Shown: positions 48,767 to 58,639 of the stretch, one piece after another
Numbering within the stretch: the stretch's first letter is position 1
Layout: every line of letters begins with the position of its first letter
Source: Isoetes taiwanensis
Lineage: Eukaryota > Streptophyta > Lycopodiopsida > Isoetales > Isoetaceae
NCBI GenBank assembly: GCA_021234155.1
Contig: JAJEKV010000018.1
Span: forward strand, 19,009,423 to 19,073,422
Reading direction: 5' to 3'
Length of the DNA stretch: 64,000 nt
Notes under the pieces: model-generated
What the model saw: the letters and a program-made list of their open reading frames with translations, nothing else
Told to the model about the DNA's origin: nothing
Database searches by the model: none
Program-made: the position numbers and the translations under genes

Positions 48767-50371
48767 TTAAGTATCCTTGCTTTCCTCAACAAAAGAAAGC
48801 TGCATCTGTGTACAATCCTCCAGGGAGATCACTTTACCTCCACCTTTAGTTACAGAAAATTCATCATTGCTGTTACTGCCTTGTATATTTCCTTGAACAG
48901 TATTAGATTCACTGCTTTGTTTAAACCCCCCTTCATTCTTCATTGGAGTGAGAAGCTTTGGGTCATAAGTAACCCTTGGAGGCATCTTTGGTGTGAACAT
49001 CTGCTTAGGTCCACTGCTGCAAGCAGACAAAGGCTTGCTAGGAACTGAAAAAGAAGGACGATTGTTCACTGGATTCTTTTTCAGGAAATCAATATTCCTG
49101 ATAGATTTTTCAGCAATTTCGGCAAGTTTACTATTGCCATGTAGAGCCTTGAGATTGACCTGAGGGGAAGTGGCAAAGGTATTGGCCATCTCAAACATCA
49201 CCCTTCTGACCTCCAGATATGATATGTAAGCCAGGACAGCAGGCTTCATAGTTTTGTTCAGCATTTTGGTCATAGTGACCATCTTCATCATGGGTGTAGC
49301 TCCAGGGTAAACTGCCTCCATGTTGTTCAATAAAAACCAGATTCCCTGATCAAACCAAATAATGCCACTAGGACATTCAGACTTACCATTCTTTTTTCGT
49401 TTGTCACATTTGCATTTAAAATAAGGGCAGTGTGTTCTCCAGACCCTTTTGAGATAAAATTCACCCCTTTCTTCCCCAGGATAGGCCATGTGACCTTTTT
49501 AGCTAACATACAACCCTGTATTCTTGCTGCAGTCCTGTTCAAAGAAAGTAATATCAAAGTTAACATCCAGTTTTTCCATCATGAAATACTTTTCCAACTT
49601 GGCAGCCTTGAATTTTGCAGTCATAATCTCTTCATCTGTAATTCCTGCAAGTGCTTTCCATGTGTCAAGATCTATTGGGGCAAGGGCCCCAAAGTTTTGA
49701 CTTTTCCAAATACCATAAAAGTATCCAGCAGAAAGACTTTCAACAACAGGTTCAGTAATAATGGGGAAGCAGGCAGAATTAGCTAAGGTAAGATAGGGGA
49801 TTTTATCCTCTGAACCATCAGCAGATTTGAAGATATAAGATTCTTCTTTTGTATTGGTATTGCCGGTACCAAGGCTAAGAAAATCCTCTTGTGATAGGTC
49901 ACTGTCTGAAAAGAGACAGTTAGGCAAATCAGCAGGCTCAATTGAATCCTCCATCTCGAAAGTGAGGGGTGAGATTTCATTGGCTTTTTCCAAAGCAGTG
50001 AGTCCAACCATAAAAGCTTTTCCAGCTTTATCTTCAGCACATGTTCTATTGAAGAGAACATTGGGCATTTCATTGTAAATTGAGATCAAAAGATCTTTAC
50101 ATTTGGCGTATTCAAAGTTTACCTTTTTCATGAAATGAAAGGCTTTAAACCATCCATTGAACCCCAGACAGGTCACTGGTGACCATTTCTTTTCCATAAG
50201 ATGTGTCTCCCTGAAAATGATATACTCGTGAATGCTCTTGGATTTGATGCAGGCCAGAATGGTTTGCACAGCTATACTTGGATTATCAATTCCACATTCA
50301 TTGTAGTGAAGAGGTAATAATTCCTTAATCCATTGTTTGCTGGTATCTTCTTCATTGGATACCCTGTTTTC
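48767..50371 (-). pseudogene. ORF1-like protein of the Penelope-like element
   Basis: From an acceptor-like CTTTATAG the frame runs about 534 codons to a stop at 48767, with a single internal stop at about 49499. The first half reads ENRVSNEEDTSKQWIKELL, WSPVTCLGFNGWFKAFHFMK and an acidic region. The second half has THCPYFKCKCDKRKK, a Cys/Lys cluster that could bind zinc or nucleic acid, then PSGIIWFDQGIWFLLNN. Its position upstream of the RT on the same strand suggests the nucleic-acid-binding first protein of the element. I know no family match. It joins in phase with the exon ending at 51887, which implies a ~1.5 kb intron. Confidence 0.5.
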
Positions 50372-50470
50372 CTATAAAGTTCAGAAACAGAAAGATTAGA
50401 ATAGTGAGAATAAACACCATAAGGTATACCAAATCAAAGTCCCCAGTTAAACCAAGGCACTGAAAGCAAG

Positions 50471-52695
50471 AAAAAAACCTTTGTCAAGACAAGTCCTGAC
50501 CCTAAGACCAAAAGCCCTTTTGAGAATTTGGCCCTCAATTAGCAGCCTTAGATTATACTGGTGTACATATATCTAAGCAATGATTTGGTACCATGAATCA
50601 AAAAGAAATTATAATCAATACATTTTCATTCTTTAATATAAAGCATATGGAAACAATTTACCCAATGGGTAGAAGTCAATTGTAACTAAGACAATTTACA
50701 ACTAATTTTTTCAGAAATATTGGAGTAGACAAATAGAGCTTCCACAGATTCTTGAAGAAATACTTCACATGTGAGACGCTCCATAATATTGAAACAGAAA
50801 TATCAGTGCAAAGAGCAAAAGATCCTGTTACCTGCAGTAAACCAACCAAAAATTAGCCTAAAGGGTAATCATGGCAGCACTAGCAGGTGTCATGGGATCT
50901 TTTGAGTTATCCCCTTCACTCTGCCTGATACACAGAAACTTTAAACAGCAGAAAGAGAGAGGTTAGGATAAGGTTTAATTATGCTGCATATGACTAAAAA
51001 CTAATGTGGTAAACCATGGCAGCATTAATACTAGTGATTGAGAAAGCAAAAATATCACCACATGCCTTGTTAAAGTCATTATCCCCTCTTCTTAGGCATC
51101 TATAATTACCATTCAGGGATAAACAGAATATAGCTATAGATACTACAACCATGTTAGCTATGTATAAACTACTACATGGACGATTTATGAAAGGATGTAA
51201 AGATCTGAAACTAGCATAATACATATTTCGGCAGGATAAAGACCTATGCTAAGTTTCAGCAGTACAACCATGCAAATTTGAAACCCTTTTTAACTTAGGC
51301 TGCATGTAAACTGAATTTTCAATGGTAATCATTGGCAGCACTAAGACACAGTTCATAAAGTCCCTTCAGTAGCATATTATCATCATATGCTATGTTTTAA
51401 GTGATTACCCCCTGATTTAATAGATGGTCCAGTCCACAAAATTAAAGGAAAATGTTAGTAATGCATAATACTGCATGGATGATGTATTAAACTATGCTAT
51501 GACATGAAACCCAAATATATGTTCAGTTTATGAAAACATAAGCTAAGCTATCGCATGATAAACTCCAGATCAATAACTCTTTTTAAGAACCATCAGAGGA
51601 TGTAAACAGTAGAGCTATTCCCTTAAATTATATCATATCCAAGTTAATCTGGCCATGAAAATGAAATAGCAAGCATTTTATCTTTTAAACTTCTTATGTA
51701 TGAATTATGTAATAGAAGTCTTGAATATCTGAAGGAAATGCATTTAGATCTGAGGCCTAGCAACCTATATAAGATTAAAAAAGCTAGAGAGGAGATACAA
51801 GAACTTTCCCAAAGCAAATTAAAGCAGATAGATACTGGAGAGTGTAATGTATGCTACAACCACACTTAAATTATGAGATCTCAAACCTGAGATTGTAGAG
51901 TGGGTTCAGCAGCCTCCAGATTTGCTGAGTAGTTGTAGGTGTCCATGGTTGGTGTGCTACTTGAAGCATGCATCCCCACATTGGTCTTGCAGCCAGTAAT
52001 CTCCACCTCTATTTCTGGCAGATTAGTATGCCAATGCAGTTGCCTTCAGCACTCTCAAGAACTCCTGGATTGCTCAGATCCTTAGCAGGGAGATTTGCTT
52101 CCAGATTACCCTTATGTGTAAGGCATACTGGAGCATGAAAATCATAGAGCCTTTTACGTTTGGCATTCAATTTCTTCTCCTCTTCAAGCCTCTTTTTGGT
52201 GGAAGCATTCAAATCTCCCTTCCTTCTCCCCATGGCAGTGAGGAACTAGGTCGGTCTTAAACCACAAGTGTGGCTTAGGAGCAGCAATCGGAATGCATCG
52301 GATTAAAACCTGCACCTCTATATATGGGATTACCTTGGTACTGTACTAAAGCCCGGCCTCTTTGTAAATGTGTTCCAGCCTTACGCCTGCTCCATCTAGC
52401 CCGATAATCAGATTAATTCATGCATGAAAATGACAAAAGCATCTTTAGCAAGTTTGAGAATACCTAAAAGTTCAGAAGAGCGGCTGCCGTAGAGCTATTT
52501 AGGTCATTTTTTTTTTTTTTTTGTCACGTAATAGGTGAGTCCAACATTAGATCTTAGAAAAATATACCAAATGTATGAACATGTAAGAAATGTATTTTAG
52601 TCCCCTTGGATTGCCATATGCAATCCAAGTTCAACCTGTAAACACACTTATGAGATCTATTTTTACAAGAGGATATAAGACATGTTAGATAATTA
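50471..52695 (-). repeat. 2.2-kb direct repeat, copy B (probable pLTR, 5' side)
   Basis: Partner of 37346-39612, lying upstream of the ORF1 and RT frames on the minus strand. It contains the first exon (52233-51887) with a one-base deletion relative to copy A. Its right edge runs into an A-tract at 52697-52719 that marks the insertion boundary with the hAT-type host element. The first intron would span most of the repeat. Confidence 0.75.
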
Positions 52696-53287
52696 TAAAA
52701 AAAAAAAAAAAAAAAAAAATCTTGCAAATAAAAACCCAAAACCTCTGCGTTTTCCCCCTCTTTCTTCTTACCCTTACCCTAGCCGCGGAATCGCAATGAA
52801 GATGGAGATGCAGACCCACCTTTCTCCTTCTTTTGTCATGGCGGGAGGCAGGCCTTCTCCTTAATACTTCAGTAGCTTTGCATTCATGCCAGAAAAGAAA
52901 TACAGAGGTCAGCGGTGGTTAATAGCTTCAGATGCAACAAATGAGCAACATTACTTAAATTTATTTATCTGTGGGTGTAGATTGCAAACTAGAATATATC
53001 ACTGGTACTGCTTCTAGAGTACTGGTTCATTATTTAAAACTTGAAGTTCTTCATACTAGTTGTTATTGCAACTATTTCAACTGCAATACAAGAAATAATA
53101 GTTCTAAAAAATTACAGGAAGTACTTAATGTACTGTACATAAAGTACGTATTTTATGTATTTAATAAGTATTTTATAATTCCAAAAAACGTATTGAAAGT
53201 ACTTTTTAAATGAGAGGTATGCATACGGTATTAATACGTTAAGTACGTATAATACCCGTACCGTACTTAACGTACCTGACAACACTG

Positions 53288-54699
53288 GTCCTGGCAGAAG
53301 TCAGCCTTGCCACAGATGCAAATGTTTCATGAAAATCGATTCCGGCCTTTTGGGAACAGCTCCTAGCTACTAATCGTGCTTTGTACCTGCTTATGACATT
53401 ATGTTCATCATATTTAACTTTGTAAATCCACTTACTTGTGATAACTTTTCTTCCAGGAGGGAGTGTGGTGAGTTTCCAAGTTTCGTTCTCAATGAGAGCG
53501 GTCGTCCATGGGTTCCTGCCAGCAGTGATAGTCTGCTCCAGTAATAGCTTCATAATATGTAATAGACTCATCTATGGATGCATTGCAATGCAAAGCAATG
53601 TAAGCTGATTCCCGTGCTTGCTTTTCAAATATTCTTGCATTCTTTCTGTAGGCTTAGATGTTCTTGCTGATCTCCTTAAAGGTGCTGGCTGCGCACACTC
53701 AATTTCATCTCCTTCATCTTCAGATTCTGGTTCAGATGGTAGATCCGCCTCTTCCATAGGTATATCTTCTTTTGTATCATCTATATCGGAGTCAGACTCG
53801 CTGGATTCATCACTTTCATTCCCATGTGAGGCAGCAAAAGGATCAAATTCCAAAGGTTTCTGATTTCTGCCAATGTTATAGTCATGTTCGTTAAAAGTGA
53901 CACTCCTTCTTATTATGATATTCCTGAAAGCAGGGATATACAGCCTATGCCCTTTGGTGTGCTCTCCATATCCAACCATCATACATGGAATAGCTCTCTT
54001 GCCTAATTTCCCTGTTTTTTGTTCAGCCTTTGACAGGTATGCATAGGCAGTGCACCCAAATATTTTGAAATCTTTCGCGTTAGGTTTTTCCCCTGACCAA
54101 GCTTCCTCAGGCACACAGTTAGGAACTGCTTTAGTTGGAACCCTATTAATTATATATACTGCTGTATGAACAGCTTCTGCCCAGAACTTGGGTTGCATGT
54201 CCTTAGCAACATCATGGATCTGGCACATTCCAAGACCGTGCAGTTTTTGCGTTCCTCGATGCTATTTTGCTGATGCTCGTGGGCCACTGATATCTCATGG
54301 ATGATCCCTAATCCTTTTAGAAAAATTCCAAACTCCTCGCTATTAAATTCAACCCTGATCGGACCTAACAGTTTTCACCTTCTTATCTTTGAAGTTTTCT
54401 ACCATGGCCTCCTTGAAGAGGGAGCGTCGTATGTCCTAAAGGATGCTGGCTTGTAAGACGTAAAAATACATCTCTCTCTCTCTCTCTCTCTCCATTCCTT
54501 GAACTTTTCAAAAACATCATACTTATGCGCAAGAAAGAGCACCCAATTTTTCTACTGAAATCATCTATAATCAGAAGGAAATACCTGAATCCCCCAAGCG
54601 ATTGAGTGCGTGCTGGCCCCCATACATCCATATGTACTAGTTCCAAAGGTTGCTTTGCTCTAGTTCCTTTTTGTTTGAGATAAGATTTTCTGCTCAGTT
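53288..54699 (-). pseudogene. Ty1/copia pol: integrase and start of reverse transcriptase
   Basis: Minus-strand order: LELVHMDVWGPARTQSLGGF and FLLIIDDFSRK (integrase core), then IRVEFNSEEFGIFLKG, ERKNCTVLECARSMM, FWAEAVHTAVYIINRVPT, KIFGCTAYAYLSKAEQ, an acidic linker (SDESSESDSDIDDTKED), and WKLTTLPPGRKVITSKWIYK with VISRYKARLVARSCSQKAGI (RT start). This integrase-before-RT order defines copia. Several frameshifts (about 54480, 54230, 53570) and a (CT)n run at 54472-54492 interrupt it. It is cut on the right by the CACTA element at 54700 and on the left by the hAT-type element. Confidence 0.9.
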
Positions 54700-54806
54700 C
54701 ACTACAAGGGATCGTCGACGTCCAACGACGTCGCGTCGTCGATGAACGTCGGATCGTCGTCGTTGATCGACGACATCGTCGTTCAATGACGACAACGTCG
54801 TTTCGA

Positions 54807-55250
54807 CGTCGTTCAATGACGGTCATCAGGGCTGACGTGTCGGATTTGCCTGCGTGGCATGGGTACTGCTGCCAAGCTGGCAGGCCTGCGTGTCAAACAC
54901 GTCAGCTAAACGTCGTTCAACGACGTTTTACAGAGCTGACGTCGCGCCGCGTCATGCGTGGAAATGGGCAGTTGCCAAAGCTGGCAAAATTTCGTGTCAA
55001 AAAGCCACCCGGCGTGCGTCGTTGAACGGCGTTGCACAATCGGCGGACGTGTCACGCCGCACTGCGTGGCATGGTCGCAGTGCCAAGTTTGGCGGCCTGC
55101 GTGTCAAGGCAGCGTCGGCGTGCCGTCGTTGAACGGCGTTTCACAACGCGACAGTCATGTCTTTACTGGCGTGGCATGGTGCCGGTGCCAAAGGCTGGTT
55201 TGCTCAAGCATATCAAGACCACGTCGGCTTAAACATCGTTTAACAGCGTC
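54807..55250 (+). repeat. Subterminal array, four ~107-bp units
   Basis: Units start at 54807, 54911, 55017 and 55124, with a partial fifth at 55234. Each opens with a palindrome of the form CGTCGTTNAACGRCGTT and contains GTGGCATGG and GCCAAGNTGGC phrases. Subterminal repeats that bind the TnpA-type protein are a known CACTA feature. These are unusually long and CpG-dense. Confidence 0.85.
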
Positions 55251-55286
55251 ACCTGAGGAATTTTTTTTTTTTTTTTGCCAAATAAA

Positions 55287-55317
55287 AACCCTAACCCTAA
55301 CCCTAACCCTAACCCTA
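55287..55317 (+). repeat. Interstitial (AACCCT)5 telomere-type repeat
   Basis: Five perfect AACCCT units plus a final A, directly after a T-tract and just downstream of the CACTA subterminal array. This is the 6-base TTAGGG type, not the usual plant 7-base TTTAGGG. It may be a telo-box-like leader element of the transposon rather than a true telomere relic. Confidence 0.9.
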
Positions 55318-55331
55318 CATCCACGTTATAA

Positions 55332-55690
55332 GTGGATCCATCAATAGTCTTGTTATTCTTATTTTTGAGTGTTCTTCCCTATCTTGCTATAATGGTCCGT
55401 GATTTGAAGACCACCTTCGCGCGATATGTTCCTTCTAGCAAGATTCCTCCTCCTCCAAGGGAAGACAACTCCAAAGAACCCCCGCTTCTCCCCGTGAGAA
55501 CCCTCCCTTCACCATCGTGGCAAAGATGAGTGAAAAGGAGCTTCGATTGCACTAACATCCGGGCGTTCCATGCGGGAACGATCGGTAGAATGGCTCACCG
55601 AGCCAAACAAAGAGAAAACGACATTAATGGTGCGGATAATGATGCAAATGATTGCATCAAACTGCCACGTCCTCGGGATGGACATAAGTA
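55332..55690 (+). pseudogene. Broken 5' open frame of the CACTA element
   Basis: A frame from 55332 includes MVRDLKTTFARYVPSS and a Pro-rich segment, stopping at 55529. A shifted continuation reads CTNIRAFHAGTIGRMAH and ends near 55690. Its position just inside the left end suggests the first exon of an element-encoded protein. No family is recognised. Confidence 0.35.
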
Positions 55691-56216
55691 ATGTATAAGC
55701 TTTTTTATGAATGGAAACAATAAGTTTTTTATCTATTTGTGTTGTCGTTGTATAAGCTTATTTTTATGAATGGGAACAATCAAGATTTTTATTTATTTGT
55801 GTTATTTGTATTGTATGTTGTTTCGCTATGTTAAACAATCACGCTTGGTCGCTTTACGACGCGTTATGATCATTTGACGCCGTTAAACGACGCCATGATC
55901 ATCCGACGTGGCATATGAGGGGCATCGAGGCGGCGCAAGTTGATGTGGCATGCCTAGGTGTCGACGACGTCGCCTTTGGCGCCGTTAAACGGCGTCACCG
56001 CGACGTCGATAAACGACGCCAAATATGGCGGAACCCTACGCCGGGTTATTTACTTGTTATTTTCACTCGCTTGTTTCGATTTTTTTGCGCCGTGGGTCTT
56101 CATAAGGTAAGATCTCTCGCTTTAATCTTTGTGTTAGAGTTAAACACCTCCAAATGCTAATAGATTAGAAGATTGAATCTTGAAAGTATGTTAAAAACTT
56201 GAGGGATGCATGATCA

Positions 56217-56400
56217 AGGTAATCGGGTGCGGTTCCATCCCTAATGGAGAAGACTAAATGTATCGGGTTTATGCACCTCGTAACGTAAGTTTCAATCTTC
56301 ATAGATTACAAAAGATTTGAAAGGTTGCGTGAATATAAGGTATCGGGCTTAGACTCCATTTCAAATGGAGAGGACTAGATGTATCGGGTTCAGCACCCTT
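56217..56400 (+). repeat. Two copies of a ~65-bp motif
   Basis: The segments at about 56217-56283 and 56338-56400 share ATGGAGAGGACTAGATGTAT-like and GTATCGGG phrases. They lie in non-coding sequence of the CACTA element. Confidence 0.6.
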
Positions 56401-56799
56401 CAATCAAATGCTTTCTAAATATCATAAACGTTGTATGAATCAATCTTAAGAATAAACATTTGATAAAATCATGAAAAAAAACATGGATATTTATAATTAT
56501 TATATTATTACATGGTTTTTATTAATATTTTTATTGTTTACTAGAAAAACAACATGGACCTAACGTCCGAAGGAATTTGAACGTAAAGTGAGACAAAAGC
56601 TTTGAGAAAGTTACATGGCGACTTTTGCAAGAATGTTACCCCAACAATTGCCACAAATAGTCCAATTAGACCCAAAGGACCTAGTCTTCCTAGAGGCTGG
56701 GGTGGTGTGCATGAAATGAATGTCACTGTCGTATGTACCATAAACATGTTTTGAATGATTAGTTAACTTTATATCTTGATGTTACTTTTTTTTTTTGCA

Positions 56800-56959
56800 G
56801 TTGTACTTGACAGAGCGGTTATATTGCAATTGTTCGATGTGCAAAGGACAAATAAAACGGATGAGAAAGACTGTCCTCGACCATGTTGAGAAATATGGTG
56901 AATGCCCGACAAATCCAGTGCTCTCGGACGCACATGTGGGGTATTCCAACGAGGTATAA
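56800..56959 (+). pseudogene. Cys/His-rich exon, possibly transposase-associated domain
   Basis: The frame reads LYLTERLYCNCSMCKGQIKR, then HVEKYGECP, and stops at 56959. A Cys-x-Cys-x-x-Cys cluster followed by a helix, His and an aromatic-Gly turn faintly resembles the transposase-associated domain found at the start of CACTA tnp2 proteins. It is flanked by AG (about 56800) and GT (56955). Confidence 0.35.
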
Positions 56960-57419
56960 TACACGAATCTTATGAACGATAATCAACTACTCTCATGTAC
57001 TTGAATCGATGTCTTAACTTAGTTTGCTTGTATTTTGTTAGGAAGAAATTGAGAATGAAGTGAGCTCGAAGCAGTATATAGATTTTGGGGTTATGTTGTC
57101 ATTGGAAGTAGATGATGTTGATACTATGAATGCGTTCATAGAAAACCCTACAAAAGAAAGCCATCAACTTCCTCAAAGAGTATCCCATTACGTGATAGAA
57201 CTCGTCGTGCAATGGCCGTTGCCAAGATTGGAGGGAATGACAATGTTCATCAAAATTGGAATGTACTAGATCATGTCGAAGAAAATAATCTTCCACCTTC
57301 ACTAGTCCATTTGGTCCAGCCCTTCTTACGTGATAAAGATCGTAAGAAATTCAATGCATGGCCTAGAGGCAAGCCAATTATTTATGGGGAGCAATTTACA
57401 TATTGGGGTAGGCGCACAT

Positions 57420-57918
57420 GATTAAAATAGTCGGGTCCCGGTCTTTGGCCCTGGATTATATATTATGACTAGTGTGAAAGTCAAAGATGGTACGATTTGT
57501 TCCTTTAATGCCATATGTAGGTCCCCGAATATAACTCGCACAATTTGGCATAAATTGAGTAAGCATCGGGGGCGCATGCTCATCTATGGCCTAAATTCAA
57601 ATGCACCGAACAATATCCAAGCCCGGTGACTCACGCAAAGCTTCACATATATTGATGGTCGTCCTCGGTTGCATGGAAACCTTGCTGCTTTTATTAATAG
57701 CTCTATCGAGAATCCCTGCTACCAATTGTGAATTTGTCGAGGCAAACAAAGACCAAGAAGATTTTTTAGCCGTAAAATTGATTCGGAGATATATCATGGT
57801 TTATGCTATAAAAACTTTGTGTATTGGTGATGAATTGTTCATTGAATATGAATACGTAGACCAATACCGAGGTCCTTTGATGATGTACTCAAATTACTCA
57901 TATAATTTTTGTGTCTAA
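57420..57918 (+). pseudogene. SET-domain-like fragment within the CACTA element
   Basis: Joined over one frameshift near 57715, the plus strand reads GLYIMTSVKVKDGTICSFNA, then YIDGRPRLHGNLAAFINSS, TNCEFVEANKDQEDFL, YIMVYAIKTLCIGDELFIEY and EYV. The order 'G.Y.....V..G', 'D....GN.A.FINSS', 'PNC.FVE' and 'A...I..G(E/D)EL...Y' is that of a SET lysine-methyltransferase fold, including the NxS segment and the final aromatic residues. A stop interrupts it near 57630. It is probably a host gene fragment captured by the transposon, or a SET-like ORF that is part of this TE lineage. Confidence 0.5.
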
Positions 57919-57930
57919 TGCACCATTTTT

Positions 57931-57965
57931 CTTCTTCTTCTTCTTGAATTCTTCTTCTTCTTCTT
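57931..57965 (+). repeat. (CTT)n microsatellite
   Basis: Two blocks of CTT repeats interrupted by GAATT, just after the SET-like fragment. Confidence 0.85.
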
Positions 57966-58639
57966 TGGAATGAGATTGCACATATTGAAGATAAATGTGT
58001 ATTATATCTTCAATATATGCTTTGATTATGACATAAAATTTTATATTTCGCTTCGTTATTAAATGCTTAAAATTTAACAAACACGGGCTCTCAATGTATG
58101 TATCAATCACGATATATTTCGCTTAATCCGACGTGTGGTAGGCAAGTGGATATAAGACCACATCCAAGCCGCATCAATTGGCGACATCAAAAGTCATTAA
58201 GGATAGCGTAATTAGAATACATTGAGCAAGATGGTACAAACATGGGCACAACGCATAATGAAGAGTACAATGATGAAGATGAACAGAATACGATGATGAA
58301 GATGATGACAATGCCCCTATGGATCTACTTCATGGAAGTTGAGGAACCCATAGCCGATATGTTAGATGCATTTGGCCCAATCTTCGACAAATCCACCTAG
58401 ATGATGATATAAATACTCCTAACGATGGTCATGAAGATCACGCTTTATTGGAGGAGGCGATAAAAGCATTATATCCAGTGCAAGCATATCTAGATTGACG
58501 ACATCTTTATTGATATTAAACCTTCAAGCCAAATTCAAATGGAGCAATGCCGGTTACGGCTTTGTTAGAGTAAGTACAATTGCAATCACTTGACTTATTG
58601 AATTTGTAGTTGAATGTATACGTAAAGGTCTGCTTTTAT

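Larger units (their letters stand above)
37032..53287. mobile_element. hAT-type non-autonomous element carrying 15.3 kb of nested elements
   Basis: The left end reads CAGTGTTGTTTACGTACC and the right end, inverted, CAGTGTTGTCAGGTACG. Flanking 8-bp duplications are GTCCTGAC (37024-37031) and GTCCTGGC (53288-53295), 7 of 8 matching. The copia reading frame is continuous across the join when the insert is ignored. About 200 bases inside each end are densely packed with TACGTA, AAGTACG and TTAATACG motifs, like the subterminal transposase-binding repeats of Ac-type elements. Subtracting the Penelope-like insertion leaves about 0.9 kb of hAT sequence without a transposase, so it would need an autonomous hAT in trans. 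A short 22-codon frame (52797-52862) has no recognisable function. Confidence 0.8.

Noticed and set aside
48480-48767. Splicing ORF1 directly into the RT exon to make one polyprotein
   Set aside because: ORF1 ends in a clear stop and no convincing donor precedes it in the right phase. Two separate ORFs or an unseen donor are both possible, so I left them separate.
37346-52695. Reading the 2.2 kb direct repeats as LTRs of a giant LTR retrotransposon
   Set aside because: The ends are A-rich and lack TG...CA. No gag/protease/integrase lies between them, there is no 5-bp duplication at the outer edges, and the RT between is Penelope-like. A simple segmental duplication remains a weaker alternative.
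32431-53287. Treating the hAT transposase at 32-35 kb as the enzyme of the 37.0-53.3 kb hAT-type unit
   Set aside because: It lies outside that unit, is itself broken, and no CAGTGTTGT ends were found around it. Proximity alone does not link them.
55287-55317. An ancient chromosome end or fusion point
   Set aside because: Only 31 bases, of a non-canonical plant type, and inside a transposon with continuous structure on both sides.
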